Positions 18,004 through 27,878 of a DNA stretch of 64,000 nt are shown in pieces. Under the pieces are notes generated by a model. It had not been told where the DNA came from. It worked only from the letters and a program-made list of their open reading frames with translations, and did no database searches. Source of the stretch: Silvania confinis (GTDB taxonomy: Bacteria; Pseudomonadota; Gammaproteobacteria; Enterobacterales; Enterobacteriaceae); assembly GCF_025564085.1 (NCBI RefSeq), contig NZ_JAMGZJ010000077.1:186001-250000 (forward strand), read 5' to 3'. Numbering within the stretch: the first letter of the stretch is position 1; each line of letters starts with the position of its first letter. The position numbers were made by a program, and so were the translations under genes.

Positions 18004-18552
18004 TCACTGATCAAGCAAATCCCCGCGCGCGGCATTCAAATATTGCAGCATCGACCACAACGTCAGCACCGCTGAGACCATAAACAGGCAGATACCGGCC
18101 AACTCAACCCACTCGTTTGGACGCCACAGCATCCACACCAGCGCGGCCATCTGCGAGGTGGTTTTGACCTTCCCTATCCAGGAAACTGCCACGCTGCTGC
18201 GTTTGCCCAACTCAGCCATCCACTCGCGCAGCGCCGAGATAATGATTTCGCGGGCAATCATGGTGGCGGCAGGCAGCGTCACCCACCAGGTGTGATAATG
18301 CTCAACCACCAGCACCATCGCGATGGCGACCATCACCTTGTCCGCTACCGGGTCGAGGAACGCACCAAAACGGGTGCTCTGGTTCCAGCGACGCGCCAGG
18401 TATCCATCAAACCAGTCTGTCACTGCCGCGACAAAAAAGATCAGTGCACATGCGAAGGGAGCCCAGACGAACGGCAGATAAAAAGCCAGTACAAAGAACG
18501 GGATAAGGACAACGCGAAAAAGCGTTAACAACGTAGGGATATTTAATCGCAT
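18004..18552 (-). CDS. pgsA: CDP-diacylglycerol--glycerol-3-phosphate 3-phosphatidyltransferase
   Basis: 182 residues, the exact E. coli PgsA length. The CDP-alcohol phosphotransferase motif DG-x2-AR-x8-G-x3-D-x3-D is visible as [18 protein letters not shown] followed by AFLDPVADK. It is an inner-membrane enzyme making phosphatidylglycerol phosphate from CDP-diacylglycerol and glycerol 3-phosphate, the committed step to phosphatidylglycerol and cardiolipin. It lies 56 bases downstream of uvrC, as in E. coli. Confidence 0.97.
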   Translation of the reverse strand: MRLNIPTLLTLFRVVLIPFFVLAFYLPFVWAPFACALIFFVAAVTDWFDGYLARRWNQSTRFGAFLDPVADKVMVAIAMVLVVEHYHTWWVTLPAATMIAREIIISALREWMAELGKRSSVAVSWIGKVKTTSQMAALVWMLWRPNEWVELAGICLFMVSAVLTLWSMLQYLNAARGDLLDQ

Positions 18553-18608
18553 AGTGACGGTAACTGTTTGTTGTCAGTAATTATTAGCCCTATGTTGCTA
18601 CAGAGCCC

Positions 18609-20444
18609 TCAATGTTTCAACGAGTAGTAGATCTTTTCTGCCAGTGCTTGCGAAATACCCGGCACTTTTGCAATTTCCTCGACGCTGGCGTTGAGTAATC
18701 CTTGCAAACCGCCCATGTATTTTAACAGCATCTGGCGACGTTTTGGTCCAACGCCTTCGATCGTCTCCAGCGTGCTGGTGTTTTTAACTTTTGCCCGTTT
18801 TTTACGGTGACCACCAATCGCATGATCGTGTGACTCATCGCGAATATGCTGAATCACATGCAGCGCAGGCGAGTCCGGTGGCAGGTTAAAGCCCTCCCCT
18901 TCGGGTTCAAGGAACAGCGTTTCCAGTCCGGCTTTACGGTCAGTACCTTTTGCCACGCCCAGTAACAGCGGGTGATGCTTATCCCAGGGCACCTCCAGTT
19001 CGGCAAATACCGCTTTGGCCTGACCAAGCTGGCCTTTACCGCCGTCGATGACAATCACGTCCGGGATCTTACTTTCTTCAATTGCTTTACCGTAGCGACG
19101 GCGCAGAACCTGATTCATGGCTGCATAATCATCACCGGGCGTGATGCCAGTAATATTATAGCGGCGATATTCAGCCCGCAGAGGGCCGTTGGCATCGAAC
19201 ACCACGCAGGAGGCAACCGTCTGTTCCCCCATAGTGTGGCTGATATCGAAACATTCCATCCGCTTTACTTCCGGCATTTTCAGCACCACAGCCAGCGCAT
19301 TCAGGCGCTGATGGACGGTTGACTGCTGGGACAGCTTCGTCGTTAACGCCGTAGCCGCGTTGGTGCGTGCCAGCTTCAGATAGCGGGCGCGATCGCCACG
19401 GGGTTTGGTCTGAACATTCACCCGTCGCCCGGCCAGCTCCGATAACGAGTCCGACAACAACGTTTTATCGCTGAGGTTAAAGTCGAGCAGGATTTCTGAC
19501 GGCAGGGTACGCATCTGGCTGCCCTGCAAATAGAACTGGCCAACAAAGGTTTCGACCACTTCACCAAGCTCCGTGCCGCCTGGCACTTTCGGGAAGTAGC
19601 TGCGGCTACCCAGCACTTTACCCTGACGAATAAACAGCACGTGCACGCAGGCCATACCCGCGTCAAACGACACGCCAATTACGTCAAGATCGTCGCCGGT
19701 GTTGGAGACAAACTGTTTTTCGGTAACCCGACGCACCGCCTGGATCTGATCGCGAATGCGCGCGGCCTCTTCAAAGGCCAGCGCCTGGCTGGCCTTTTCC
19801 ATGCGCGCAATCAGCTGCGTCAGCACCTGATCGTCTTTTCCGGCGAGGAACAGGCGGACATAGTCTACCTGCTGGGCATACTCCTCTTCGCTAACCAACC
19901 CTTCCACGCATGGCCCCAGACAGCGGCCAATCTGATACTGCAGGCAGGGGCGGGAGCGGTTGCGATAGACGCTGTTTTCGCACTGACGGATCGGGAAGAT
20001 TTTTTGCAGCAGGGCCAGCGTTTCCCGCACGGCATAGCCATTAGGAAACGGGCCGAAATATTCACCTTTCGCATGCTTCGCACCGCGATGCATCGCCAGT
20101 CGCGGATGAGTATCGCCGCTGAGAAAGATAAAGGGATAGGATTTGTCATCACGCAGCAGCACGTTGTAACGCGGCTGGTACAGCTTGATGTAGTTATGCT
20201 CCAGCAGCAGCGCCTCGGTCTCCGTATGGGTGACGGTCACATCGATTTGCTGGATTTGCGCGACCAGCGCCTCCGTCTTGCGGGAGGCGAGATTGCTGCG
20301 GAAATAGCTGGCAAGGCGTTTTTTCAGGTCTTTTGCTTTTCCGACATAGATAACCGTGCCGCCCGCGTCGTACATCCGGTAGACGCCTGGCTGGCTGGTT
20401 ACAGTTTTAAGAAAAGCACTGGATTCAAACACGTTACTACTCAC
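18609..20444 (-). CDS. uvrC: Excinuclease ABC subunit C
   Basis: 611 residues from the GTG at 20444, which overlaps the uvrY stop (GTGA) as in E. coli, where uvrC also starts with GTG; an ATG nine codons upstream is less likely. Domains in order: GIY-YIG nuclease ([21 protein letters not shown]) for the 3' incision, a UVR domain (about 205-240) that contacts UvrB, an RNase H-like endonuclease for the 5' incision ([15 protein letters not shown]), and C-terminal helix-hairpin-helix motifs ([15 protein letters not shown]). Nucleotide excision repair. Confidence 0.96.
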   Translation of the reverse strand: MSSNVFESSAFLKTVTSQPGVYRMYDAGGTVIYVGKAKDLKKRLASYFRSNLASRKTEALVAQIQQIDVTVTHTETEALLLEHNYIKLYQPRYNVLLRDDKSYPFIFLSGDTHPRLAMHRGAKHAKGEYFGPFPNGYAVRETLALLQKIFPIRQCENSVYRNRSRPCLQYQIGRCLGPCVEGLVSEEEYAQQVDYVRLFLAGKDDQVLTQLIARMEKASQALAFEEAARIRDQIQAVRRVTEKQFVSNTGDDLDVIGVSFDAGMACVHVLFIRQGKVLGSRSYFPKVPGGTELGEVVETFVGQFYLQGSQMRTLPSEILLDFNLSDKTLLSDSLSELAGRRVNVQTKPRGDRARYLKLARTNAATALTTKLSQQSTVHQRLNALAVVLKMPEVKRMECFDISHTMGEQTVASCVVFDANGPLRAEYRRYNITGITPGDDYAAMNQVLRRRYGKAIEESKIPDVIVIDGGKGQLGQAKAVFAELEVPWDKHHPLLLGVAKGTDRKAGLETLFLEPEGEGFNLPPDSPALHVIQHIRDESHDHAIGGHRKKRAKVKNTSTLETIEGVGPKRRQMLLKYMGGLQGLLNASVEEIAKVPGISQALAEKIYYSLKH

Positions 20445-21097
20445 GGGCTGATTAGAGTCTCGGCATTGCAAAGACCGTGGCGAATGGCCAGGTGAGTCAG
20501 TTCGACATCGCCATGTATGTTCAGTTTACTGAACATACGGTAGCGATAACTATTCACCGTTTTCGGGCTGAGATTCAGCTGCTCAGAAATCTCGTTCACC
20601 TTCTGACCTTTGGTGATCATCAGCATAATCTGCAATTCGCGCTCAGACAAACTGGCAAACGGCGTTTCAGTTTTTTCTGGCTCAATCTGGCTCAACGCCA
20701 TCTGCTGGGCGATATCAGAGGCGATGTAGCGCTGCCCGGAAAACACGGAACGAATGGCGTTGACCATCTCCTGCGGGGCGGCACCTTTACTTAAATAGCC
20801 CGCCGCGCCCGCCTGCATTACTTTTGCAGGCAGCGGATTTTCAGTGTGAACCGTCAGCATGATGACTTTAGTATCCACAAAGGATCGGGCGATCTTGCGG
20901 GTCGCTTCCAGCCCGCCAATACCGGGCATATTCATGTCCATCAGAACAACATCTGCGGTATTTGAGCGGCACCATTTTACGGCATCTTCACCGCAGCAGG
21001 CCTCACCGGCAACTTTAATACCTTTTATATCTTCAAGAATGCGTCGTATCCCTGCGCGCACCAGTTCGTGGTCATCAACAAGAAGGACGTTGATCAA
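20441..21097 (-). CDS. uvrY: Response regulator UvrY of the BarA-UvrY system
   Basis: 218 residues, the same length as E. coli UvrY and almost the same sequence as recalled. An N-terminal receiver domain ([13 protein letters not shown]; phospho-acceptor Asp in [10 protein letters not shown], about residue 54) is joined to a LuxR-type helix-turn-helix ([26 protein letters not shown] onward). When phosphorylated by BarA it activates the Csr small RNAs and so affects carbon use, biofilm and motility. It is cotranscribed with uvrC, whose start it overlaps. Confidence 0.97.
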   Translation of the reverse strand: MINVLLVDDHELVRAGIRRILEDIKGIKVAGEACCGEDAVKWCRSNTADVVLMDMNMPGIGGLEATRKIARSFVDTKVIMLTVHTENPLPAKVMQAGAAGYLSKGAAPQEMVNAIRSVFSGQRYIASDIAQQMALSQIEPEKTETPFASLSERELQIMLMITKGQKVNEISEQLNLSPKTVNSYRYRMFSKLNIHGDVELTHLAIRHGLCNAETLISP

Positions 21098-21565
21098 AGG
21101 ACATTCTCCAGAATAGGGATAACGCTATGGACAGCTAAATTCTGCATATATTAACGGTTTTTAACTCAACTTAAAAACGTTAAAACGGGACGCCCGCGCG
21201 GGTGTTCTCATTTCTGGAAATTAACTTGTACATCAACTGGAAACGAAAGGCTTGCGTAAGGCGCGGCATGCAGGTTTGCAGCCTGTTGTTTTCGGAAACA
21301 ACATCTTTTGATCGCTATTTTAGCATTGTTAAAATATCTAATATCTTTTTGTAACAATAATTAACGCTGCACAAACCTTAGCCAAACAATTAATTACGGC
21401 TAAACACGCAGAAAGCGTAAACTTATTGACTGTTCAGTTAAATAAACAAAATACGGAAAAGTACAAAAAACAACCACTGCGTTTTTCCAGACAGCTTGTG
21501 GTATACTCCGCCGCCATAACTTTGATCTAAGCGCTCAAGCGCCGTTTTTATAATGAGGAAAATAA
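21098..21565. promoter_or_regulatory. Intergenic region uvrY-yecF; promoter for yecF
   Basis: 468 bases without a gene, AT-rich. Both divergent promoters must lie here. A good -10 element TATACT is at 21502-21507 (context TGTGGTATACT), about 60 bases before yecF; its -35 is unclear. AGGAAAATAA precedes the yecF ATG. I see no RNA gene or repeat in the rest. Confidence 0.45.
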
Positions 21566-21790
21566 ATGAGCACACCTGATTTCGCCACCGCTGAGAATAA
21601 TCAAGAACTGGCACAGGAAGTCTCTTGTCTGAAATCACTGCTGACTCTGATGCTGCAGGCGATGGGCCAGGCAGACGCGGGTCGGGTGATCATTAAGATG
21701 GAACGCCAAATCGCGCAGATGGAAGACCAGGCACAGGCCGAGGTATTTTCCGGCACCGTTAAGCAAATCAAACAAGCTTACCGTCAATAA
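21566..21790 (+). CDS. yecF: DUF2594 family protein YecF
   Basis: 74 residues, as in E. coli YecF, with conserved start [22 protein letters not shown] and C-terminus [11 protein letters not shown] short helical, soluble protein of unknown function. Conserved position between uvrY and sdiA. It is a monocistronic unit with its own promoter and terminator. Confidence 0.93.
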   Translation: MSTPDFATAENNQELAQEVSCLKSLLTLMLQAMGQADAGRVIIKMERQIAQMEDQAQAEVFSGTVKQIKQAYRQ

Positions 21791-21795
21791 AATAA

Positions 21796-21826
21796 AAACG
21801 GCTGAAAGCATCGCATTCAGCCGTTT
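21796..21826. terminator. Terminator downstream of yecF
   Basis: AAACGGCTGAA (21796-21806) pairs with TTCAGCCGTTT (21816-21826) over a 9-base loop; A and T tracts flank it, so it can also stop sdiA transcription arriving from the other side. Confidence 0.85.
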
Positions 21827-21855
21827 ACTCGCCTGCCACGCAGAACAAAGTATTG

Positions 21856-22578
21856 TCAGATAATCCCCGTCGCGGCCGCATAACACGCGATCTGCGTCTT
21901 ATTGGGCGCATTGAATTTCTTCTGCATATTCTTCTGGTGGAAGTTCACCGTGTTTTCAGAAATAGACAGAATGATGGCTATTTCTGCTGAAGTTTTACCT
22001 TCCGCCGTCCATTTCAAAATTTCCTTTTCGCGCTTGCTGAATTTCATCTCCGGCGGCATCACCATTTCATGCTCTAAACGCAGCAGCGTGGTCATTGCCA
22101 TCTGCACCAGCATTTGCAGTCGCAATTCAACCACTTCGCCGGCTATTACCTGCCCTGACAGACTGGTACTGGAAACAGATAGAAAACCGAGCGCATGATT
22201 CGGCAACATCAGACATTGGGTTATTCCCTTGCGCAGACCATGGTCACGCGCACCGTCCCACAGGGGTTGTGCCTCCGCGAATAATTCATCATTCCACGGC
22301 AAATGGCCGTGCACGAAATTCTCGGGTTTGAGCACCGGATCGATCGCAAAGTAGTTTTCTGCCTGATACTGAGACATCCACTGCTGCGGGTAGGTCGAAT
22401 GCAGCGAGAGTTTAGGCCGGGTGAAAGGCACCGGATGACGCACGCAGAGGGCATAAAAATCGTAACCCAGCTTCTGGGTTTGTCGTTGTAGTTCGGAATA
22501 TAGCTCGTCGGCAGAAGTCATCTCCTGAAACCGCACAAAGCATTCCCGTCGCCATGTGAAAAAGTCTAAATCCTTCAT
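21856..22578 (-). CDS. sdiA: Quorum-sensing LuxR-type regulator SdiA
   Basis: 240 residues, identical in length to E. coli SdiA. The N-terminal autoinducer-binding domain keeps YDFYALCVRHPVPFTRP and FAIDPVLKPENF, with conserved Trp/Tyr/Asp ligand contacts. The C-terminal LuxR helix-turn-helix (FSKREKEILKWTAEGKTSAEIA) is almost unchanged. It senses acyl-homoserine lactones made by other bacteria. No luxI-type synthase is present, so this is a solo receptor here. Confidence 0.95.
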   Translation of the reverse strand: MKDLDFFTWRRECFVRFQEMTSADELYSELQRQTQKLGYDFYALCVRHPVPFTRPKLSLHSTYPQQWMSQYQAENYFAIDPVLKPENFVHGHLPWNDELFAEAQPLWDGARDHGLRKGITQCLMLPNHALGFLSVSSTSLSGQVIAGEVVELRLQMLVQMAMTTLLRLEHEMVMPPEMKFSKREKEILKWTAEGKTSAEIAIILSISENTVNFHQKNMQKKFNAPNKTQIACYAAATGII

Positions 22579-22756
22579 ACTTACGGAATAAAACCCCTGT
22601 AAAAGATAATCATTATTATGTATTCATAAACTAACACATAAATCTTATTTATATATATAAAATATCGGCCAGCAGAGAAATATCTACAGAATTTATGGAG
22701 TTAGCACCATACTGACAGGATTTAATCACGCTCAGATGCATTCATGGGAACAATAA

Positions 22757-22785
22757 TTTGCTCCGGAGATTAATTCCGGAGCAAA
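22757..22785 (-). terminator. Hairpin downstream of tcyN
   Basis: TTTGCTCCGGA (22757-22767) and TCCGGAGCAAA (22775-22785) form an 11-bp stem with a GATTAAT loop, 15 bases after the tcyN stop. Reading on the minus strand the stem is followed by TTATTG. Confidence 0.7.
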
Positions 22786-22799
22786 AGAGGGCAAACATG

Positions 22800-23552
22800 C
22801 TACTGCATCAGAAATTTTTCAAGAAATTGCCTGGTACGCGGCTGCTGCGGGTGGGTAAACAGTTCTTTTGCCGGGCCCTGCTCAACAATACGCCCCTGAT
22901 CCATAAAGATGGCCCGGTCCGCCACGTCGCGGGCAAAGCTCATTTCGTGGGTCACAATGACCAGGGTACGTTTCTCCTGCGCCAGCTGACGAATGGTGTT
23001 TAACACCTCCCCCACCAGCTCGGGATCCAGCGCCGAGGTCGGTTCATCAAACAGAATCACGTCAGGGCGCATCGCCAGCGCGCGGGCAATGGCCACGCGC
23101 TGCTGCTGACCGCCAGAGAGGCGACGCGGGTAGCTGGTCTCTTTACCCGACAACCCCACCTTCGCCAGCAGCTCGCGGGCGCGGGCGATGGCGTCCTCTT
23201 TCGGCTCGCCTTTGACGATCACCGGCCCCTCAATAATGTTTTCCAGCACCGTGCGATGCGGAAACAGATTAAAGCTCTGGAACACAAACCCCACCTGCTG
23301 ACGCAGGCGGCGGATCAGCCCTTTCTGCTGGTTAAGCGATTTCCCCGTATCAATGGTGATATCGCCCACGCGGATAGTGCCGCCTTCAGGGTGTTCCAGC
23401 AGATTGATGCTGCGCAACAGCGTGGTTTTGCCCGAGCCGCTCGGCCCGATGATCGCCACCACCTCCCCTTCCTGCACGTCGAGGTCGATCCCGTGCAGAA
23501 CGGTCTGTCCGTGAAATTTCTTCACCAGGTTTTTGACGTCGATAGCACTCAT
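22800..23552 (-). CDS. tcyN: L-cystine ABC transporter ATPase
   Basis: 250 residues, equal to E. coli YecC/TcyN. Walker A GPSGSGKTT (about 36-44), signature LSGGQQQRVAIARAL, Walker B VILFDEPTSALDPE and H-loop VTHEM are intact. With TcyL and the TcyJ (FliY) binding protein it imports cystine and some analogues. The start overlaps tcyL by four bases. Confidence 0.95.
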   Translation of the reverse strand: MSAIDVKNLVKKFHGQTVLHGIDLDVQEGEVVAIIGPSGSGKTTLLRSINLLEHPEGGTIRVGDITIDTGKSLNQQKGLIRRLRQQVGFVFQSFNLFPHRTVLENIIEGPVIVKGEPKEDAIARARELLAKVGLSGKETSYPRRLSGGQQQRVAIARALAMRPDVILFDEPTSALDPELVGEVLNTIRQLAQEKRTLVIVTHEMSFARDVADRAIFMDQGRIVEQGPAKELFTHPQQPRTRQFLEKFLMQ

Positions 23553-24217
23553 TTCGGATCACGCTCCTGGCGATTAAGCTGGTTTTCAAAATGGTTCTGC
23601 AGCGCCGAAAGCACCGTTGCCATCACCCAGTAGATCAGCGAGGCCGCGAGGTACATGGTAAAGACCTCCAGCGTGCGCGAGGTGATGAGCTGCGCCTGAC
23701 GGAACAGCTCCGGCACCTGAATGGTGGCCGCCAGCGAGGTGTCTTTCACCAGGCTGATAAAGCTGTTGCTGAGCGGCGGCAGAGCCACGCGCGCCGCCTG
23801 CGGCAGGATAGCGCGACGCAGGGTTTGCCACGGCGTCATGCCGATACTGGCCGCCGCTTCCCACTGCCCTTTTTCGATGGAGGAGATCGCCGCGCGCAGG
23901 GTTTCCGAAGTATAGGCTGCGGTATTCAGCGACAGGCCAATCATCGCCGCCGGGATCGGATCGAGCTCGATACCAAACTGCGGCAGGCCGTAATAGATCA
24001 TAAACAGCTGGGCAATCAGCGGCGTACCGCGAAATACCGAGATGTAAAACCGCGCCAGCCAGCGGACGGGCAGGATGGGCGACATGCGCATCAACGCCAG
24101 CACAAAGCCCAGCACCAGTCCAAAGAACATCCCGCCGAGACTCAGCTGCAGCGTAAACACCGCACCTTTCAGCAGGAAGGGCAATGAATCAATCACCAGT
24201 TGGATACTTTCTTGCAT
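23549..24217 (-). CDS. tcyL: L-cystine ABC transporter permease
   Basis: 222 residues, the length of E. coli YecS/TcyL. A polar amino-acid permease of the HisM/GlnP type with several hydrophobic segments and the EAA loop ...GQWEAAASIGMTPWQTLRRAILPQA (about 130-155) that docks the ATPase. It forms the inner-membrane channel for cystine. 21 bases after dcyD and overlapping tcyN. Confidence 0.95.
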   Translation of the reverse strand: MQESIQLVIDSLPFLLKGAVFTLQLSLGGMFFGLVLGFVLALMRMSPILPVRWLARFYISVFRGTPLIAQLFMIYYGLPQFGIELDPIPAAMIGLSLNTAAYTSETLRAAISSIEKGQWEAAASIGMTPWQTLRRAILPQAARVALPPLSNSFISLVKDTSLAATIQVPELFRQAQLITSRTLEVFTMYLAASLIYWVMATVLSALQNHFENQLNRQERDPK

Positions 24218-24238
24218 TATGATTTTTCTGCCTGTGCT

Positions 24239-25225
24239 TTAGACATGAGGATGATAGGCAAACAGCGCCGGTGCGCCGCCCGTATGAATAAACAGAATCG
24301 GCCCTTCATCCTTAAAGCGCTTCTGGCTAATACCGTCGATCAGGCCCGCCATCGCTTTACCGGTATACACCGGATCCAGCAGGATCCCTTCCAGACGCGC
24401 CAGCAGTTTTACCGCCTCCGTCCCCTCTTCATTCGGGGTGCCGTAGCCTGGCGCGAAGTAGTCATCCCATAGAATAATATCGTGACTGGCGCTCACCTCC
24501 AGCTGCTGTGCCACCTCCTGCTGCAGGGTGACGACTTTCGGCTTTTGCATCGCGATACTGCGCGAGACGGTAATGCCAATCAGCTCAACTTCCGGCATCA
24601 GCTGCTCCAGCCCAACCGCCAGTCCGGCGTGGGTGCCCGCACTGCCAGAGGCCACCACCACCGAGGAGATCCCTACTGCGCCTTCACACTGCTGGGCAAT
24701 TTCCAGTGCGCTTTCGACATAGCCCAGCGCACCCAGCGCGTTCGAGCCGCCCACAGGAATAACGTACGGACGAAAACCCTGCGCTTCGACGCGGGTCGCC
24801 AGCTCATGAAGCTGCGCCTGCGGATCGGTCAGTGCATCGCACATTTCGATTTGCACATTAAACAGATCCAGCAGCAGGCGGTTGCCGTTGCTGAGGTAGT
24901 TTTCCGCCCGGGTACCCATTGGGTTTTCCAGCAGCGCGACGCAGTTCAGGCCCAGTTTGGCCGCCACGGCGGCGGTCTGACGAACATGGTTGGACTGAAT
25001 GGCACCGGCGGTAATCAACGTATCGGCCCCTTCGCGCAGGGCATCCGCCGCCAGAAACTCCAGTTTGCGCAGCTTATTGCCGCCCATTGCCATCGGCGTC
25101 ACGTCATCACGCTTGATCAGAATGTCGCGCCCGAGGTAGTCCGATAAGCGGGGTAAATACTCCAGCGGCGTCGGTGCGCCGATAAATTCCAGGCGTGGAA
25201 AACGCGTTAAGTTCTGTAGTGACAT
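24239..25225 (-). CDS. dcyD: D-cysteine desulfhydrase
   Basis: 328 residues, same length and near-same sequence as E. coli DcyD. A PLP enzyme of the ACC-deaminase fold: the PLP lysine lies in [14 protein letters not shown] (about residue 51), with [18 protein letters not shown] as the conserved phosphate/substrate region. It degrades D-cysteine to pyruvate, ammonia and sulfide. It sits between the cystine permease and binding-protein genes, linking cysteine uptake to detoxification and sulfur use. Confidence 0.95.
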   Translation of the reverse strand: MSLQNLTRFPRLEFIGAPTPLEYLPRLSDYLGRDILIKRDDVTPMAMGGNKLRKLEFLAADALREGADTLITAGAIQSNHVRQTAAVAAKLGLNCVALLENPMGTRAENYLSNGNRLLLDLFNVQIEMCDALTDPQAQLHELATRVEAQGFRPYVIPVGGSNALGALGYVESALEIAQQCEGAVGISSVVVASGSAGTHAGLAVGLEQLMPEVELIGITVSRSIAMQKPKVVTLQQEVAQQLEVSASHDIILWDDYFAPGYGTPNEEGTEAVKLLARLEGILLDPVYTGKAMAGLIDGISQKRFKDEGPILFIHTGGAPALFAYHPHV

Positions 25226-25289
25226 GAAAACCTCCGTAACCCTGTCTAAGTCTGATGCTTTTTATTATGCACGCTGATCGCGAGGAAAT

Positions 25290-25319
25290 AAAAAAGGCGC
25301 TTTGATAAGCGCCTTTTTT
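25290..25319. terminator. Bidirectional terminator between tcyJ and dcyD
   Basis: GGCGCTT-TGAT-AAGCGCC (25296-25313) is flanked by A6 on the left and T6 on the right, so it works on both strands. It ends tcyJ transcripts 14 bases after the stop codon. Confidence 0.9.
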
Positions 25320-25332
25320 GTTAGCTAATAGC

Positions 25333-26133
25333 TTACTTTGTGATATCTGCCCCGAACCACTTCTCGGAGAGCGCCTTCAGGCTACCGTCTTTTTGCATCT
25401 CAGCGATGGCAGCATCGACAGCTTTGACCAGGTCTTCATTATCCTTACGGATCGCCACACCGGCTTCCTGACGGGAGAACGCGTCACCGGCAACGGCCAG
25501 CGTGTCTTTGGTTTTCTTCACCAGATCCAACGCCGCCAGACGGTCAACCAGAATGGCGTCGATACGGCCTACGCGCAGATCCTGGTATTTAGTCGGGTCA
25601 TCATCATAGGTACGAATGTCCACGCCCTGTACGTTCTGGCGCAGCCACTCTTCGTAGTTGGTCCCCAGACCGACTCCGACTTTTTTCCCTTTCAGGTCTG
25701 CAGCCGATTTAATGGTGCCTTCGTTGCCTTTTTTCACCAGTGCCTGGATACCAGAGACAGTATACGGCGTGGAGAAATCGTACTTTTTCTTACGTTCGTC
25801 AGAAATAGTGACCTGGTTAATCACCACATCAATACGTTTTGAGTCCAGCGAGGCCAGCATGCCGTCCCATTTGGTCGGTTTCAACGACGCTTTCACGCCG
25901 AGGTGCTTCGCCAGCTCTTCCGCGAACTCGACTTCAAAACCGGTCAGTTTGCCGTCATCGCCCTGGAAGCTGAACGGAGGATAGGTCCCTTCCAGCCCCA
26001 CCAGCAGCGTGCCGCGCTCTTTAACTTTGTTTAACAGACCTTCTGCCGCGAATGTTTTGACGCTCATACCGGCAACCAGCGCAACGGCCATAACACCCAT
26101 CAGCGCCTGACGACCCAGAAGTGCTAATTTCAT
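25333..26133 (-). CDS. tcyJ: L-cystine-binding periplasmic protein TcyJ (FliY)
   Basis: 266 residues, as in E. coli FliY/TcyJ. A signal peptide (LALLGRQALMGVMAVALVAG then MSVKTFA) precedes a type II periplasmic-binding domain with GTLLVGLEGTYPPFSFQGDDGKLTGFEVEFAEELAK-type ligand contacts. It binds L-cystine and related molecules and delivers them to TcyL/TcyN. The old name fliY comes from its position in the fliAZY transcript; here an ERIC element separates it from fliZ. Confidence 0.96.
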   Translation of the reverse strand: MKLALLGRQALMGVMAVALVAGMSVKTFAAEGLLNKVKERGTLLVGLEGTYPPFSFQGDDGKLTGFEVEFAEELAKHLGVKASLKPTKWDGMLASLDSKRIDVVINQVTISDERKKKYDFSTPYTVSGIQALVKKGNEGTIKSAADLKGKKVGVGLGTNYEEWLRQNVQGVDIRTYDDDPTKYQDLRVGRIDAILVDRLAALDLVKKTKDTLAVAGDAFSRQEAGVAIRKDNEDLVKAVDAAIAEMQKDGSLKALSEKWFGADITK

Positions 26134-26213
26134 ACTTACCCCGATATCATTGAAAATTTTGAGTGTAGTGTAGGGTGTTCAACCGCAAGGTCAAACACGA
26201 CTGCGCTATATGT

Positions 26214-26406
26214 TATACCCAAAATAATTCGAGTTGCAGGACAAAGCGCATGCGCTTTGAACAACGCAAAGCGTTGGCCCTGAAAGGGCGAGGCCTTGCG
26301 CCGAGTAACGCGGCGACGCAGTGAGTCCCCAAGAGCTTACTCCAGTAAGTGACTGGGGTGAACGAGGAAAGCCAACGCGCATGCAACGTGAAGTATGACG
26401 GGTATA
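26214..26406. repeat. ERIC (intergenic repeat unit) element, enlarged
   Basis: The ends TATACCCAAAATAATTCGAG and CGTGAAGTATGACGGGTATA are ERIC termini, and the core GTGAGTCCCCAAGAGCTTAC followed by AAGTGACTGGGGTGAACGAG matches the ERIC consensus region used in typing. At about 193 bases it is longer than the usual 126-127; the extra roughly 70 bases, with internal inverted repeats (for example AAAGCGCATGCGCTTT), sit in the left half. It lies 7 bases beyond the fliZ stop and would be transcribed in the fliAZ-tcyJ mRNA. Confidence 0.9.
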
Positions 26407-26413
26407 TTCATTT

Positions 26414-26965
26414 TTAATATATATCAGATGTTGTCTCGAGGCTGACTTTCTGCCTGGTCGCCATCGGCATTTGCGTTTTAAATTGCGCGTATTTGCGCAG
26501 TGCAATCCGATAGTTATTGGTGCTGGTAGCAGGCAGCCAGGGTTCCAGATTTTCATCCAGATAGCCGGAGGTCAGCAGATCGCGGGAGATACGCTGCGTG
26601 GTCAGATGCTGGCCAAGGCGACGCAGACGCACGACATACTCGCGCACCGTGCCGTGGCTCATCTCTGTTTGTTCAAACAAGAACTGCTTAAAGCCGATGA
26701 TGTCGAAGTAGTCGCTCTGCTCTTTGCAATGCAGATCGCCACAGAAACGACATAATGCCACCCACTCCTGCTGCTCTTCCTGCCAGCCAGCTTCATCGAG
26801 CAAGGTATCGAGGCGTGAAATCGCAATTTTATTGACGATTTCGCCGCGACGAACCAGCGTGATGCGGTCAAGTAACTTCTGGCAGTGGGCGCAATGCGTC
26901 TGGCTGTGTTTAAAGTCTTTAAGGTAGCGGCTTAATGGCCGTCTTTTAGATTGCTGCACCGTCAT
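26414..26965 (-). CDS. fliZ: Flagellar regulator FliZ
   Basis: 183 residues from the ATG at 26965 (AGGAG upstream), the length of E. coli FliZ; a longer frame adds 11 unsupported residues. KRRPLSRYLKDFKHSQTHCAHC opens the protein and YVVRLRRLGQHL lies in the recombinase-like DNA-binding region, with the family cysteines and FCGDLHC present. FliZ antagonises sigma-S promoters and sustains flagellar expression. It is cotranscribed with fliA, 54 bases upstream. Confidence 0.95.
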   Translation of the reverse strand: MTVQQSKRRPLSRYLKDFKHSQTHCAHCQKLLDRITLVRRGEIVNKIAISRLDTLLDEAGWQEEQQEWVALCRFCGDLHCKEQSDYFDIIGFKQFLFEQTEMSHGTVREYVVRLRRLGQHLTTQRISRDLLTSGYLDENLEPWLPATSTNNYRIALRKYAQFKTQMPMATRQKVSLETTSDIY

Positions 26966-27019
26966 GATAACTCCTGGTTTCAATACGTTGTGCGGCACTT
27001 ATCGGGTGATATACATCAC

Positions 27020-27739
27020 CTATAACTTACCCAGTTTGGTACGTAAGCGTTTAATGGCCTGGCTGTGCAGCTGGCTAACCCGTGACTCCCCCACTTCCAG
27101 CACCGCACCAATCTCCTTGAGATTGAGCTCTTCCTGGTAATAGAGCGTCAGCACCAGCTGTTCACGTTCTGGTAAAGCTTCAATCGCTTCCATTACGCGC
27201 TGGCGCACGTTGCCTTCCATTAACTGGTGCAACGGGTTTTCCTGCTTGTGATCGTCAGTCACCAGTTCGATGCTATCGCCATGCTCTTCGCGCCACTCGT
27301 CATAGGAGAAGAGTTGGCTGTTATTGGTATCGAGCAACATCTGACGATATTCGACAATCGCGATACCCAGACGCTCCGCCACTTCGGTTTCGGTTGCGTT
27401 ACGTCCAAGTTCCTGTTCCAGCTGTCCCATCGCCTGCGCCACTTCGCGTGCATTGCGGCGGACGCTGCGCGGCACCCAGTCACGGCTGCGCAGTTCATCC
27501 AGCATCGCACCACGAATACGCTGTACTGCATAAGTCGTAAATGCCGTTCCTTGCAGGGCGTCATACCGGTCTACTGCATTCAATAACCCGATCCCGCCCG
27601 CCTGTAGCAGATCGTCCAGTTCCACACTCGCCGGCAGTCGCACCTGCAGGCGCAATGCTTCGTGACGCACCAGCGGGACATAACGCTGCCACAGCGAGTG
27701 TTTATCCATTACACCATCAGCGGTATAGAGTGAATTCAC
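27020..27739 (-). CDS. fliA: RNA polymerase sigma-28 factor FliA
   Basis: 239 residues, as in E. coli, with near-identical sequence. Sigma region 2 (DDLLQAGGIGLLNAVDRYD; FTTYAVQRIRGAMLDELR), region 3 and region 4 (LTLYYQEELNLKEIGAVLEVGESRVSQLHSQAIKRLR) are all intact. It directs late flagellar genes (fliC, fliD here) after FlgM export. An FlhDC-type site and a sigma-28-like site lie upstream. The accessory island begins 140 bases upstream of its start. Confidence 0.97.
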   Translation of the reverse strand: MNSLYTADGVMDKHSLWQRYVPLVRHEALRLQVRLPASVELDDLLQAGGIGLLNAVDRYDALQGTAFTTYAVQRIRGAMLDELRSRDWVPRSVRRNAREVAQAMGQLEQELGRNATETEVAERLGIAIVEYRQMLLDTNNSQLFSYDEWREEHGDSIELVTDDHKQENPLHQLMEGNVRQRVMEAIEALPEREQLVLTLYYQEELNLKEIGAVLEVGESRVSQLHSQAIKRLRTKLGKL

Positions 27740-27764
27740 GATAAACAGCCCTGCGTTAATTGAG

Positions 27765-27789
27765 TTATCGGCATGATTATCCGTTTCTG
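27765..27789 (-). promoter_or_regulatory. Sigma-28-like promoter of fliA
   Basis: On the minus strand GCCGATAA (27765-27772) is a perfect sigma-28 -10 element. The best -35 (CAGAAACG, 27782-27789) is weak and two bases closer than usual. The same sequence precedes E. coli fliA, as I recall, where class 2 and class 3 promoters overlap. Confidence 0.6.
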
Positions 27790-27799
27790 GAGGGGTTTT

Positions 27800-27842
27800 A
27801 ATCGTGTGAATAGTGGGTGAAATGGGGGGTTATTTGGGGGTT
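27800..27842 (-). promoter_or_regulatory. FlhDC-binding inverted repeat upstream of fliA
   Basis: On the minus strand AACCCCCAAATAACC, 12 bases, then CACTATTCACACGATT fits the FlhD4C2 pattern AAYGS-N2-3-AAATARCG-N10-12-CGYTATTT-N2-3-SCRTT with a few mismatches. Position relative to fliA agrees with class 2 activation. Confidence 0.55.
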
Positions 27843-27878
27843 ATCCTGCTAATGCAGCCAACCCCATAATTAGTTAGT

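Noticed and set aside
26206..26556. Minus-strand frame over the ERIC element and fliZ end
   Set aside because: Its translation is the ERIC repeat read in one frame, a common source of false genes.
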